Positions 12,391 to 24,500 of a stretch of DNA of 64,000 nt are shown one piece after another. The position numbers and the translations under genes were made by a program. The notes below the pieces were generated by a model, which worked only from the letters and a program-made list of their open reading frames with translations, made no database searches and was not told the DNA's origin. The stretch is taken from contig JAHREC010000049.1 of assembly GCA_020081605.1 (NCBI GenBank), positions 2,790,001 to 2,854,000 of the forward strand, in the 5' to 3' direction. How positions within the stretch are numbered: the first letter of the stretch is position 1; every line of letters starts with the position of its first letter. This DNA comes from Albifimbria verrucaria. Its lineage: Eukaryota; Ascomycota; Sordariomycetes; Hypocreales; Stachybotryaceae.

Positions 12391-14071
12391 CGATGGCCAA
12401 GCTGAGCGCGATCGAGGCGGAAGAATAAGACGGGCATGCGCTCCTGACCTGACGCGCTGCATGGAAACGCTGCAGGGCGTGTCTCGCGTTGGCAAGCTGG
12501 TGAATGGATGATGTAAGGTGAATGCGAGGCAAACGCAAGGTGCAAAGTCAGAGACTACCTAACTTAGCTACCGTACCCTTGCGTACCATAGAATGGCCCG
12601 AGGTGACGCTGCTGATGCGATGCGATGCGCAGCAGGTACCTTGCCTTGCTTGCCTGTGCCTGCGATAGACCCTGCAGGGCAGCAGCAGCAGCAGCAGCAA
12701 CAGCAGCAACCACAGGCCCACTGTCGCACATACAAATGGCATGCATCCACTAGGCACTGATCCCTCCCCAAAAAGGCACAAGAGGCACAAGGGTGCATGC
12801 ACGTAGAGGCGGCTAGAAGAGGCAAGCTAAGGCAAGGCCAGGTAAGCTAACAGGCCATGATGCGCTACCTGGGGGTGATGCCTTACGGCAGTACCACAGT
12901 ACTTGCTACGGTAACGTCAGTACCCACGCAGGCCGGCGAGGTACTCTGCAATGCGCTGTAATACAGCCACCTGCCCTGCAAACGCCCTGCAAACGCGGGT
13001 ACATGCCCTGCCTGACCACCACACCTCGCCTCACCTGGCTTCACCGTCGAGGTACCGAGGTACTCCCTGATCTACTTGCGTAGGTACCTACTTGTTTGGC
13101 ACTTGGTTCCAACTGTGATTGAACCCCTTCGTTTCCTTCCGCCTCTCGCTCAACCACCAACCATCCATCCTCCTCTCACCACTGCAATCCCAAACCCTCC
13201 CTGCGTCCGGCTCGCCGAGCTTCGATTCTCTCCCCTCCAATTCGCCGCTGCCTATTGCCTCGATCCCGTTCGCGACGAACCATCGCCGACCACCGATCCC
13301 GCCCGGTTCTCGCTCTCCGGTCTTGCTCCTTACTCGACACGCCGCCCTTGTCCTCTTTCCGCTGCTCAAGGTGGCCGTGCTCTTAGAGTCCGCTAGCCAT
13401 CTCCCTAAGATTCCATAATCTCCCCACGCTCCTCCGCGGCCGCTCTCATCCCGCCTTCCTCGTACTCGACAATCCTGTTGGAACACTCCTTTGCTTGCGC
13501 CGGTGCCGTCGTGTTCAGCCAAGCACGACTCGCGACTCAGTCCTCCTTATCGTACCAGATATAGATACCCCAGGCAATAACTCGTTGAACATCGCGAGAC
13601 CGCCCTGATCACCCCTCGAGCGTCCTCTCCCACCAGACGACAACGTCACAGCCTCCTTTCTACTTACAAACAACACCCTACGTCTGCACCTCGACTGGAC
13701 CTCTGCACGACACCGCTAGGCTTGCGTGCCACCGTCGCCTGGAGCCGTGTCCTGGTTCTGCCTCAGGCGATGCGGTGGGGACGTCGACCTCGTGAACTGA
13801 TATCTGCCCAGGGATCGAGGTCTAGAAGTACGCAGTCTTAACCGTCTTCTCGAAGTGACTAGCATTCCTCACGCCCATGGTAGTCAGGTCGTCTCTCTCA
13901 CTCAACCCTCCACCTCGACTGTAGTGGACCCTCTCCTTCTACTCTCCTCTCCCGACTCGTCCTCTTTCTTGGTCCATTTAGTTCGATCCCTCGCGATAGC
14001 ACCTTCGACGCCGTCATCGACTCCTTGTTGAATCTTCACATGTGCGTTTCTGAAACACAAACCGAACGGGT
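12391..14071. other. Gene-free region rich in GGTAC/TACCT words, long pyrimidine-rich leader
   Basis: About 1.7 kb without a recognisable gene. Bases 12540-13100 are dense in short GGTAC, GTACC and TACCT words and contain a CAG repeat. From about 13100 to 14070 the + strand is strongly C/T-rich, typical of a long 5' leader of a filamentous-fungal gene, and runs into the start at 14072. Open frames on the minus strand here are byproducts of the skewed composition. Confidence 0.5.
12680..12709. repeat. CAG/CAA trinucleotide microsatellite
   Basis: Six CAG units, then CAA, two CAG and CAA, in non-coding DNA downstream of THI6. Confidence 0.9.
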
Positions 14072-15986
14072 ATGGATCTGCGCTTCTCCGTCCCCATTAC
14101 TCGCGACGATCTGTATAGCCTACAGATGGAAGTGAAGCAAGTCCAGTACACCCAGACCAACCATGCCGAGCGCCTTACGCGACTTGAGAAGCGTCAGACG
14201 GAAGATGCTGTGTTAAAATCAGTATGGAACTCTCCATTTCCGGGTGTGCTGGCAGGCACTCCGCAACATGGTATGCGCAACCGCACCCTGACCCCCTCCC
14301 CCTCTCCTTTCTAGATGCTGACCCCACGTTTATCAGGCCCCGTACAGATTCCTCAAAGTGACATGTTTGATGATCTGGATGAACAGGGTGAGCAGCTTCT
14401 GGGTTCGCTGCATCTAGGTCCTGCGGAGGAAGAGCTACCTGTTCGACGTGGTGCCGCGTCGCGGGCCAACAGTGTTCGTTTTGATGAGAGCGCTTTGCAT
14501 GGCTCCAGTTGGAGCGGTCACAACAACCGCCACTCTGGAGACTTCGGCCCACCAAGGCCCAGTAGTGGTATGATGATGGAGCGGTCGCTGTCTCACAAAT
14601 CGGATGGGAGGCATAGTTCGGCAGGACACTCAGTGCACTCGCACCATTCTGTCGCTTCAGGCAGGGCGAGCAGCTTTGGTCTCGACACCAACTTCGCCGC
14701 CGTCGATGATGACGATGACGACAGCTCTTTTGACATACCTCGACCACCTGTATCATTCTATGTTCTTGGCACAGTACCTTCCATTGTGCGTTGCTGGCTG
14801 ACAACGCATTACGCTCATGGCACGCTTCTTTATGCGGATGTGTGCTCTGGGTCTCAAAAATCAACTGTCGAATACTCGTTAATCAAGGAGCTGGATCTTC
14901 TAGACGAAGTGCAACGTGACGGAGATGGACTTCATCGCATTAGACTTAACGTCTACTTAGCCGAGGCAGTTGTAACTCGACATGGTAGCAGATCAGACAG
15001 CCCTGAAGGATCTGTGCCGTCTATGACTGTTCTGTTCGAAGTTGTGGGTGCTGAGTTGTCCGGGGCCCAAGTCGGAGATCGAAAACCCCTGCGCATATTC
15101 ATTGGAAGCGACGCCCTCAGGGCACATTCGGCAGACATCCTGTTCTCTCAAAACTCTATGGTTTTGTACGGCAATGAGCGCGAACGTTTACGAGTCCCTT
15201 TTGTCCGGCCAGAAGATGAAGCAGTCTTTCGACACATCACGGCAAGTCACATCGTGCCTGACAAACCGAAGCTGAATGCCACTGCTGCTCCTTTCGTTGT
15301 GGGTGAAACTAACCAAGCTGTTCACGATGACGATCGAGCAGATTCGCCCGACCTACACGCAGAAGAGAATGGTTCCCTAATTCCGGGTCGCCAACGGCAG
15401 CGCAGGCTGGGGTGATCAAAGCTGTCGAGACAAGCAGCGGGTCCGAACTCAGTAGGGATGGCGAGAAATCAGTCAGGGCTACAAGTGAGATCGAGATTAC
15501 CGGCAAAGAAGGCTCGACCGCTTCTGAGACCTCGCGAAGAGGCTCCTCGGCCGGTATCTGGGGCTCCTGGCGCCAGGAGCTGGGGCAGGTCCAGATGGCA
15601 CCGGCCAGAGCACATCTCTCAGTGGATACCAGCCAGCAGCCCGAGGCACAAGAAATATGAAGGTGCTCAAACCACACAAATCGGGCTCGATATCGGCAAG
15701 ACCAGGGACATCGTACGAACCAGCTCCGCCGACGAAGTCAGCTCCCGAAGGTCGGCGCAAGAGCCAAGCAAGCGGTGGAGGAGAAGGTCATGTCAACGGC
15801 TCTAATCGATGGGAGACCAAGCGAGCAGTAAGCACAGGATCTGAACCAAAGCCCCAGCAGACCAACCGTGAGAATCGGAACGCCCTGTCTCTGCCACGGT
15901 CGGCCAATCCGGTCGGCGTGGCATCGGCGTTCTCCTGGATGACACCGCCAACCAAGACGAAGTCATCGACGACGGCGACAGATTAG
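14072..15986 (+). CDS. Conserved fungal protein of unknown function, disordered and low-complexity rich
   Basis: Two exons, 14072-14270 and 14337-15986, joined in phase across a 66-bp intron. The N-terminus (MDLRFSVPIT) contains a short probable coiled coil (about residues 10-40, YSLQMEVKQ through LTRLEKRQ). A Ser/His/Gly-rich linker and an acidic run DDDDDDSSFD follow at about residue 190. Then comes a compact conserved-looking region (FYVLGTVPSIVRCWL, LLYADVCSGSQKS, TVLFEVVGAELSG, RIFIGSDALRAHSADILF), read as a beta-rich domain. The last 200 residues are Ser/Pro/basic and probably disordered. Two one-base losses lie at the G run 15385-15387 and near 15576. With both restored there are 617 codons. 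I do not recognise a characterised family. No membrane segment or signal peptide. Confidence 0.7.
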
Positions 15987-16347
15987 ACAGGTGCCCTTTG
16001 TTATGATTAGAGGAGGCTTTCTAGATGGTGACGCTAGAGGAGGCGATTCCCGCTACACGGGTAACGCTGGGCACCGAAATGGACCAGTTTTGTTGGGGGC
16101 GAATATGCCCGAAAGTCATGTCTCATGTCTAGTCCCTGGATGCGGAATGTCGACAGGCTGGAACGCCCAATGTCTTCCATTCCACGTGGCTCAGGTAGCG
16201 AAGAGACACGATTGCTCAATTGCGCGATCCGCATTACCACTATCTAACGGCTGTGATGAGGTTCTATGTGTCAATCAGTTTAATGTATGCCCATCCCTAC
16301 TCCCGCCCCATATGCGTGCTTGTAATTTCATCATGCTTTTTATACCA

Positions 16348-17343
16348 TTACATCTTAGCAACGGGTGGTAACACCTCCAGCACCTTCTGGGTGTCGTCCT
16401 TGCTTCCCTTCACAACGCCGATCAAACCCTTGAACCCAGGGTGTGAGGCGTCGCCCATACACTCGTACATCCAGCTCTCGCTAGTGGTGACGGTAATACC
16501 CTGCTCGGCCCGCAACCTGTCAAGGGCGACGACGACCTCAGTCCTGTTGCAGCTGCTGACGCCATCGGCGAGGACGTAGACACGGTGGCCGGCATCGCGC
16601 AGATCTAGGGCGGTCTGGGTGATGCAGATGTGCGACTCGATGCCGACGAGGGCGATTTGGGCGGGTTCGTTGCCGAGCGCGCTGATCACAGAGGGATATA
16701 CATGGAGAAGCGCGTCTTGTCGTGCTCCGGCGTGGGCAACAGCGCGGCCAGCGAGGGCACCGTGGGGCCGAGCTTGGCCGTGGTCTGAGTCGTAGCATGA
16801 ACGGGAACGGACTGGGCCTTGGCGAAGTGCAGGACCTTTTCAATGGTGGAGGAGCTGCGGGAGTTTTGAGTCAGTGACGGTGTTGATGACTTTGGGAAAT
16901 TGCAGGAGGTTTGGCAAGGGAATCACAAAGTGGACATACACTCTGTCGAACTCGTAGATGGCGGTGCGAAACTTCTCCTGCATGTCGCAGACGCTACATA
17001 ATTGGGCGACATCAGTTACTGAGATCTTGGGTGTAGGGTTCGAGTCCTAGACAGAGGATGTCTGACTCACAAGATTGCTGGGTTTCCTGCATTCAAATAG
17101 ATATCAGCGAAAATGTTCGACGCATCGTCACTCTGCTGCTGCTGCTGCTGCTGCCGCTGCCAGAATCACATGCATTCATGTGAGCGCATGCGAACAGTCA
17201 CAGAAAAGGAGGGGATGTGCATGCAATGCAACACCCGCAGAACGGCACGGGAGAAGGACAAGGGAAGGGAAAAGAGGAAAAAGCAAATAAATATGATGAA
17301 GACATTACTTACGGAATCGCATATTGGGCGCGGCGTCAGCCAT
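16348..17343 (-). CDS. Isochorismatase-fold cysteine hydrolase (ISOC2-like)
   Basis: Small cysteine hydrolase of the isochorismatase superfamily. Family members of this type have poorly known substrates. Exons: 17313-17343, 17071-17086 (16-nt microexon), 16940-16993 and 16348-16854. All introns are GT-AG and phase-consistent. The spliced N-terminus reads MADAAPNMRF then RNPAIF then VCDMQEKF. The Asp of VCDMQ and the Cys of GIESHICITQTA are the expected catalytic residues. One base is missing in the run at 16690-16692 (C run on the coding strand). The restored length is 203 codons (202 aa), normal for ISOC1/2 proteins. The first intron (226 bp) carries a CTG repeat. The N-terminus is short, so mitochondrial targeting is not evident. 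Confidence 0.88.
17133..17153. repeat. CTG trinucleotide microsatellite in the first intron of the isochorismatase gene
   Basis: Seven CTG units (CAG on the coding strand), followed by CCG CTG, inside intron 17087-17312. Confidence 0.9.
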
Positions 17344-18505
17344 TGTGCGACGACTTGAGGATATTGAAGACGGTATACGAAGACGCTCCGAGGTCGGTGT
17401 TTTGAACAAGGACGATGTGGGCGGTCTAAGCTGGGCAGGGACTGATATTCTAACGGCTGCTGTCCTAGCCAGAAGCATCACAAGACTCCAGAAAAGTGGC
17501 GCGGCAAGGAATTAGGATGAGGGTGAGTGAGTGAGACGGACGGACGGATGGATGGACGGACGACGTTGAGAGATGCAGCGACGGGGCAGGTGATTTATTT
17601 ATGGTCACTCAGTCACTGGCGATGATTTTGATCAGAAAGGAAAGGAAAGAAAAGGAAGAGAGAAAAAAATAAAGCAACAGGCCAAGATATGTGTGCGTGT
17701 GTGAATTTTTTAATTCTCAGTTGGGCGTTTCAGAAGATGGATCAAGTGGCATGGGCACACAATAAGAGATGATCGCAAGGGAAGGGAAGGGAAGAGGAAA
17801 GGAAGGAAGGTGTTATGTGTCACCACAATCTAGTGGGGTCGCTGGGAGGACTAAACCTTACTTTTGTTGTCTACCGCGGTCGCAGCTTCCTTAGCCGATG
17901 CGGGTGCCAGGCACTTGCGCTTGCACTTTACTTGTACCGACGTGCACTTACCTGGTGCTTTGTGCTTGGCATTTTGGTACTTGGGGGAGGTGCGGTGCCT
18001 GCTTGTGCCTGTGCTCGGTGGGAGGTTGGAGGTTGGTTGGAGGTGGGACGGGGCAGGAAGGATGGGCGGGAAGGTGCAGTTGACAAATTCCCTGCCTGGC
18101 CTGACCTGACCTGAACTGGGCCTGACCTGACCTGGCCTGACCTATGACCTTGGCTTGACCACCCTCAGTCCCGGCCCAGCCCTGACCTTGGTTCCTTCCT
18201 TCCCTGACCTGCCCCTGCCCCTGCTTCCCGGGTGTGTTCACGGTTCGCACCTGCCGAGCCTCCGAGCCACACCCAAGGCGTCACTTCTTTGACCTGACTG
18301 ACCTGTCATTCATCGACAACGATCTTAGTCCCAGTACCCTTAAGGCGAGACATGGTATTTCAAATTCACCTCTGACACAAAGCTTGCATGTAAACACTTT
18401 TTTTCTAAATTAAGCTACATATGTTTGGGAACGCCTTCTCTACAATGCAATGCAATGCAACCTACGCCCTCAACTCCACAAACACCGTTTAAATCAAATC
18501 TATCC
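17344..18505. other. Gene-free low-complexity region between the isochorismatase and MDN1
   Basis: About 1.16 kb. It contains GGAC/GGAT tetranucleotide-like runs (about 17532-17565), purine-only stretches of GGAAA and GGGAA units (17636-17670 and 17775-17812), and a degenerate CTGACC repeat tract (18095-18215). Open frames such as 17815-18114 have composition-driven content with no recognisable domain. It also holds the isochorismatase promoter and the MDN1 3' end. Confidence 0.55.
18095..18215. repeat. Degenerate (C)CTGACC tandem tract
   Basis: CCTGACCTGACCTG-type units recur with interruptions across about 120 bases downstream of MDN1. No coding content. Confidence 0.7.
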
Positions 18506-21500
18506 TCAAGAGCTAACCTCGGCGAACCATGTCCTCAATAAGCCTGCCAGCGCGCTCGGCAGCTCCTCCAGGTGGTGCACGATCAGGTAGTACTGGAAGG
18601 GGAAAGTGTCCAAGTATCGCTCGATCACTACCCGGCTCTCTCCGCCCTCGTTGATGAACTTGGCCTCCTTCAGCTCCAGCACGCTGTCTCCCTTCTTCTT
18701 CCCGTGTCGTCCATGATGATGAAGACAATCATGATGTGCTCCTCCATCGCCTCACGCAGCAGTCGTCGGATGCTGTCGTGCGCCGACGAAGGTGTCAAGC
18801 CATCTGATAGGATGAGCGCGAGTTGCCAAAGGTCAGAGTTGCCGCTCTGCTGCTGGCGCGCCACTCTGAATGTGTCAATTGTCTGACGGATGAGACGGGC
18901 AATGTCGGTGCTGTCCTGAGAGAACGTGAATTGCTGGAGCACCTTGCCGCCGGCATCCGCTGCGAATGGCTCCGTCAGCTGGTGGGCCGTGAAGACCTCG
19001 CTACCAAAGCCAACCACGCCAACTTGTCCAGCCTCGAGCATCGTCAGCGATCGCGAAACCATGACCAGCGACTCCATTGCCATATTGCCCGATGATGTTT
19101 CACCCATGCTCCTGCTATCGTCGACGCACAGCATGATCTGATAGGTTCGCTTCGTAGGGATGCTGCGGCGCATCCAGATCTTGTCGCGCTTGTAGCTCGA
19201 CGCAATGTAAGGAATGATGCGCTTGATGTTCAGTCGCTTACCAGTGCGGAATGACCCAGACAGTTTGGTTGATTGCGATGGAGTCAAAATAAGCCGTAGC
19301 TGCGACGTCAGCGACAGAGACAGCGCATGTGTCTTGCTCTGAAACTCGGCCCACTGCTGCATAGACTCGCCAATGTCCCGAAGTGTTCTTTGTGTGTCAG
19401 AGATGTGAGTTGTCGACAGCTGCGTCGATGTCTCTTCGATTTGGTCCTCGTCATCCTCGCCTGCCTTCCTGGCATATTCCTCTTCTGGGGCGTGGGTTCT
19501 CTGAAGTTGCCTTGTCTTGTCTTGACACCTGATCGAGTATCATCTTGGTCTTCCGTCTTGGCATCTTGGGCTTCGATATCATCGGCATCTTCTGTTTTTC
19601 CGGACTCGTTTGGCTCGTTTTCCGCCTCGTCGCCATCCATAACCTTGTTCGACGTATCATTATGCTCTTCATCGATAGCCATAGCATCATCGATGGGCTG
19701 AACATCTTCGTTGTCAGCAGTTCCCATGGCCTGGGTGTCTGCTGCAGCATCGTCGTCCTGGAGATGTTGAAATTCACGTTGACCCTGTTCGTTCTCGGGG
19801 ATATCCTGCGGCTTGTCTTGGTTGTCATCATCAGGGTTGGCATCGTGAATATCGCTCTGCTGTCGGTGCCATCGCTCGAGCGCATCACCTAGCTTCTTGA
19901 AAGGATTGCTGCGTTCCGAGTCCTCTGCTGAATCTTGTTCTTGCTCTTGCTTCTGGATCGGCTCGTTTGACCGGGACGTTGCGCCCTTGTTTCCAGCACT
20001 GGTATCCTGATCCGCAGCCGCTTCTCCCATCTCACCGTTCTCCTGTTGAGCAGCCTTGCTCTGGAACTGCTCATCAAGATCCATTGCATCGGCATCTTGA
20101 TCTTGTCCTGAACTCTTGACATCACTAGGTGCTGCGTGCTCAGTGTCGGCTGGGTTGACCTCTGTGTCTGGGGCTGAGCTGAATCGGCTTGTTCATCCTG
20201 CTTTTGCTCTTCCTCTTCCTCCTGCTCGTCCACGTCAGGCTTGGGCTCTTCTTGGATCTCGTCCTGGGCTCCCGTCGTGTCCTCTCCATCCTCATCATCG
20301 ATCTCATCTTCAGAAGGCATCTCCCCTCTGCAGGTTTCTCGTTAGCCTTCTCCTCGTTGTCGCCGCCCTCCTCCTCGTCGTCGTCCTTCATCTCCTGTTG
20401 CTCCTTCTCTTCATCTGCGTCTGCATCAGATGCCAAGTCCAAATCCTCGCTGTCATCAGATGCAGATTGTTGATCGTCAAAGTCTAGGTCCATGTCCTCG
20501 GGAAGTGCCAATGTGTCGTTCTCCTGTGCAGTTTGCTCCTGCTTGTTCAGCTCCTCCTGTGGTTGCACATTCTCGGGTTCGGCTTCGGCATCCTCCGCAT
20601 CTTCTTCGCCAGCATCCTCGGCTTGCTTCTCTTCTTCAGCTTCCTCGGTCTCCTCTTGCTTCGATTCTCCATCAGCAGGCTGCTGTTCATCAGCCTTCTT
20701 CTGGCCCTTTGCTTTTTCTCCCTCCTGGTCCTTCTCGGCCTCCTCATCGTCACCATCCCACATCTTCTCGTCCACAGCTGTGGGGTCCAAATCATCCACA
20801 TCTCCAGCTTCCTCATCCATATCATTATCTTCCTCTTCCTCATCTCCGTTCTTCGACCCTTCTTCTTCATCTTCGTCAGCTCCGTCAACGCTTCCCATCT
20901 CTCCTTCCAGTTCCTCATCAGCCATGTCCACAGCATCCTTTTCGTCCTCCATTTCGCCCTTTTCTTCCTTGTTAGGCTCTTGTGCTAGCTCTGAAAGATC
21001 TTCGTCAGGCTGGATGTCCTTGCTGATATCCTCAGCACCCTCTCCATCTCCAAGTCCAGTTCCTGCTTCAACATTGCCAGCATCAGGAGCCGTCTCATCC
21101 GACTTCTCCTTGGGAGTGCAGAAGCCCTGGGATGCAATTTGAACAAAAGATTTTGTCATGTTGAAGGCCATATGGCCAGTTGCACGGTGAATATCAAGGG
21201 CGTGATCAACACTTTGTTGGCATGTCGCAGAAAATTGATCGATAATTGGAGTTGCGAATGAAAGGATTCCCATAGCTGTCTCTGCAACATGTGGCTGGCT
21301 CAGGCTTAGATGCTGGACACTCTGGATGCATTGTCTGATGGTCTTCTCGATGCTGTCCATGTGTAATTGTTTGATCATCTTGAAAAAGGCTGAATTATGT
21401 TTCGTCAACCAGCCACTTTGTTCATCGTCCCTGGGCACGTCGGCTCCAGCTTTCCTTGCCTTCTCGACGGCCACAAGAATCTTGTTGCACAGAGTAGCAA

Positions 21501-24500
21501 CGTTCTCAGAGAACGTGTCCAGTTCCAAGTCCTCCAAAGGCATCTCTATGGAAACCGAGGATGAATACGTCCAGGGTACGACTTGGCTAAGAATGAAGCC
21601 GAGATTTGGCTGGTCAATAACACCTTGTTCAAGCACGAGTCGCAGAGCGCTTAGATTTGATGCTAATTCTGTCTCCAACTGAAGCCAGATTTCGGACTGA
21701 AGCTGCCCCGGGAGCCTGCCAACTTCTTTGAATCTAGCCCAGAGATCCCGAAGTTTGCCTGACCAGGATCGGATCGAAATTACAATATCTTCGTACTTCG
21801 TGTTTCCGAGCTTCTCAGTCACTTGGATCAGACGCTCGGCAAATCCAACAATTTGAATCAGCCATGATAAAGATTGCATCGGTTTAATATTCTGAGCAGT
21901 CTTCACAATCTTTCCGCGCTTCTTGATGTCTCCAAGCTCATAGAATTCGCGAGCAGCACTTTGGAGCGACACAAGTGACTGAGATACTGTTGCCAGATCG
22001 CTTCGTTGGGCCAACAGTAGATGAAGCATACCTTCAACAAATCCAATACCACGGGCGACCTCAGCTCCTGTCAGGTCTTCGGAATGATCCTGTGCAGCAC
22101 GTCTGGCACGAGGCGCAAGATCAAGTACCTTATGCAGGTAATACTCAACTCCATCTATGCCTGAGTTATTGGGTAGATCAAGTGACGGCATTGTTGCGAG
22201 AACCAAACCAAGAGATTCTTGGCTCAGCAACTTGTCTTGTCCTAGGTTGTATTTCAAGCCCATCGCGCGCAAATCTCGTAGAGTGTCAGCGAACAACTTG
22301 CGCTTTCTTGTCTTCAGATGCTTGACAACATCCTTGTTCTCGTCTGTCAACACTGACGGTGTCTCAGTTCGCAGTTCTGCCATTGAGCTGTTCAAGCTGT
22401 GGATGAGTTCGTCCAGGTTATTGGCAATGGTGCTGTTTAGGTCGGGGCTGGCCGCGATTCTCGTCATAACAGAAACGGTCTTGGGAACATTCGCCATTCG
22501 TTTGTGTTTCTCAAGCCATTGAGGCATGTGCTGTTTCACTGTGGCAATCGCTGCATCTGAAACTTCCGATGGTGATTGAAGGCTGGCTTCACGAACAGCC
22601 TGTGAAATGGTTTCTTCAGGTAGGCCCTGCTCAATGAACAGCTTCATCTCTTGTCCAAGCACGCCACGGAACTTTCGAATGATGCGGAAAAGTTTCTGAT
22701 GAGATTTTCGGGCACTTTCACGAAGAGCGTTGATGTTGGTGTCCTTCCAGCTAGCCATCAGGAGAACATCCTTCATTTTCTTCTCAAGAGGCAAACGACC
22801 TTTTGAATGACCTCATCTGCAATCTTCTCATACCTGCTGTAATAGTCGATGAAATTGCCGACAGCGGTGTAGATAACTTCCAACAATGGGTAGTCTACCA
22901 AAAGAAGTTTGAGATGGCTTCGGAGCTGCCTCAGTAGTGCGAGACGTGTTTTGAATTGGCCTGCAATCGATGTTGAGAAGTACATCTCGAGGTTCTGGTT
23001 TAATGCAACAGCATACTCCTTCAGGTCGGTGATGGAGTCCACCATCGTAAGAGGTACAGCCACAACAACCTGATAAGCCACAAACCACCAAGAGTAGGCA
23101 GTATCTTCACACTTTCTCATCTCCATATCGAAGAGGTTGGCCCAAGTTGACAGTTCCAGACGACGCCAGCGGATGATCGTGTCTGTGAGAGAGTTGTAAA
23201 GAGCCAGGACAGCATGTACACGGCTTGCCCAGCCACCAAACTGCCACTCATAAACGTGGCCATGAAGCTGTTCAAGTTTTGGTAGGATCTTCGCCAAGGG
23301 CTCGGTATGTACAAGCTCAAGCAGTTTATCACAAGCTTGAATAACATCCTCTAATGGCTGCATATGGCCGATTTCATCCACAAGTTGCAGCTCGCGGAAG
23401 CGCGCTTTGACTTTGTCAACAAGCGCAACTAATTGGCGAGCTTCTGAGAGGTTTGCGTCAGTATAGAAGTTGTATGACTTGTCCACCGCCGATGCGCTGA
23501 GCGACTCAACCCTATCATTGAGAAGTAGCATAGAGCCTGCAAGCATCTTGCCATTGAGAGTTCGGTCAATGTATGACATATCCTTCGTCTCGCGAATGAT
23601 ATGCTGGCCGGTCGTCATGCATAGTTCTTTGATCGCTTGCGAGGGATCTTGAGTATCGAGGAAGAGCTTCTTATGTGCCTCGGCTACCCTCAGAGATATG
23701 CCGCGAACGATTTCGCGGTTGCCTGTGGGCGTAGGGTTTTCCCTTCCTCGTCGTAGCTTGGGAAGAGCTCGTTGAATTCGGTAGCATCGACTTCCTCTTC
23801 ATCTTCAAGGGAGCCCCGGAACTGATAGAGGCTAGCCTTAGCCTCCTCAGACTTGCGGTCAGCCTCAAGCTTCTTCTCCCAATCTTCGTAGAACCGGTGG
23901 AAGCACTGCGCAATCCTTTCCCGGATGTTTGCAGGTATCTCGGAAAGTCCTTCCACGGAGACAATTAGATTCATAAGACTCAGGAGTTCAAAGCCACTTG
24001 TTGAGACACCTAGATCCTGTACAGTCCAAGCGGGACCACCAAAGAATGGTGTTACTTGAAGAAGCTCTTCGGTGGATGTTGAAACTCCCGTGGCCTGTGC
24101 AGCATCGCATAGAGAGAGACCAATCAACAAGCAGCGGAGTAAGCTCGCTGCTGGTCGAGTCATATCTTGGTAAGCATCGAAGCGGGTGGTCAACCTGCTA
24201 AGCAACCGTTCGGTATTGTCCCTTATGAATTGGATTTCGCTGGCAGTCTGAGCTCCCTCGTTGCCAAGCCGCTGCATGACAGATGATAGACCAGGGCCAG
24301 TCACAGCCTTGAGGATATTGGAGAATTCTGCTTGCAAGCCACTTAGCTCTGAAGTGTCAGGTCTGTAAACAGGCTGAATGGCCTCTGGTAATGGTCCTAG
24401 TTCTTCCAAGTCTTCCTCGACAAGCTCGATTCGCACATTAGTGTCTCGACCGGTAAATGTCCTCTCAAATGCTGTGATTGCAGTGATCTCATCATTCAAT

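Noticed and set aside
17028..17050. T-arm-like GGTTCGAGTCC in the isochorismatase intron
   Set aside because: No D arm, anticodon arm or acceptor stem can be folded around it, so it is not a tRNA.
17815..18250. Several open frames in the CTGACC/GGT-rich region between the isochorismatase and MDN1
   Set aside because: They coincide with repeats in several frames at once and contain no recognisable domain.
20189..21142. Long plus-strand frames rich in Ser, Leu and Cys within 20189-21142
   Set aside because: They are antisense shadows of the Asp/Glu-rich tract of MDN1, whose GAG/GAT codons read as CTC/ATC in reverse.
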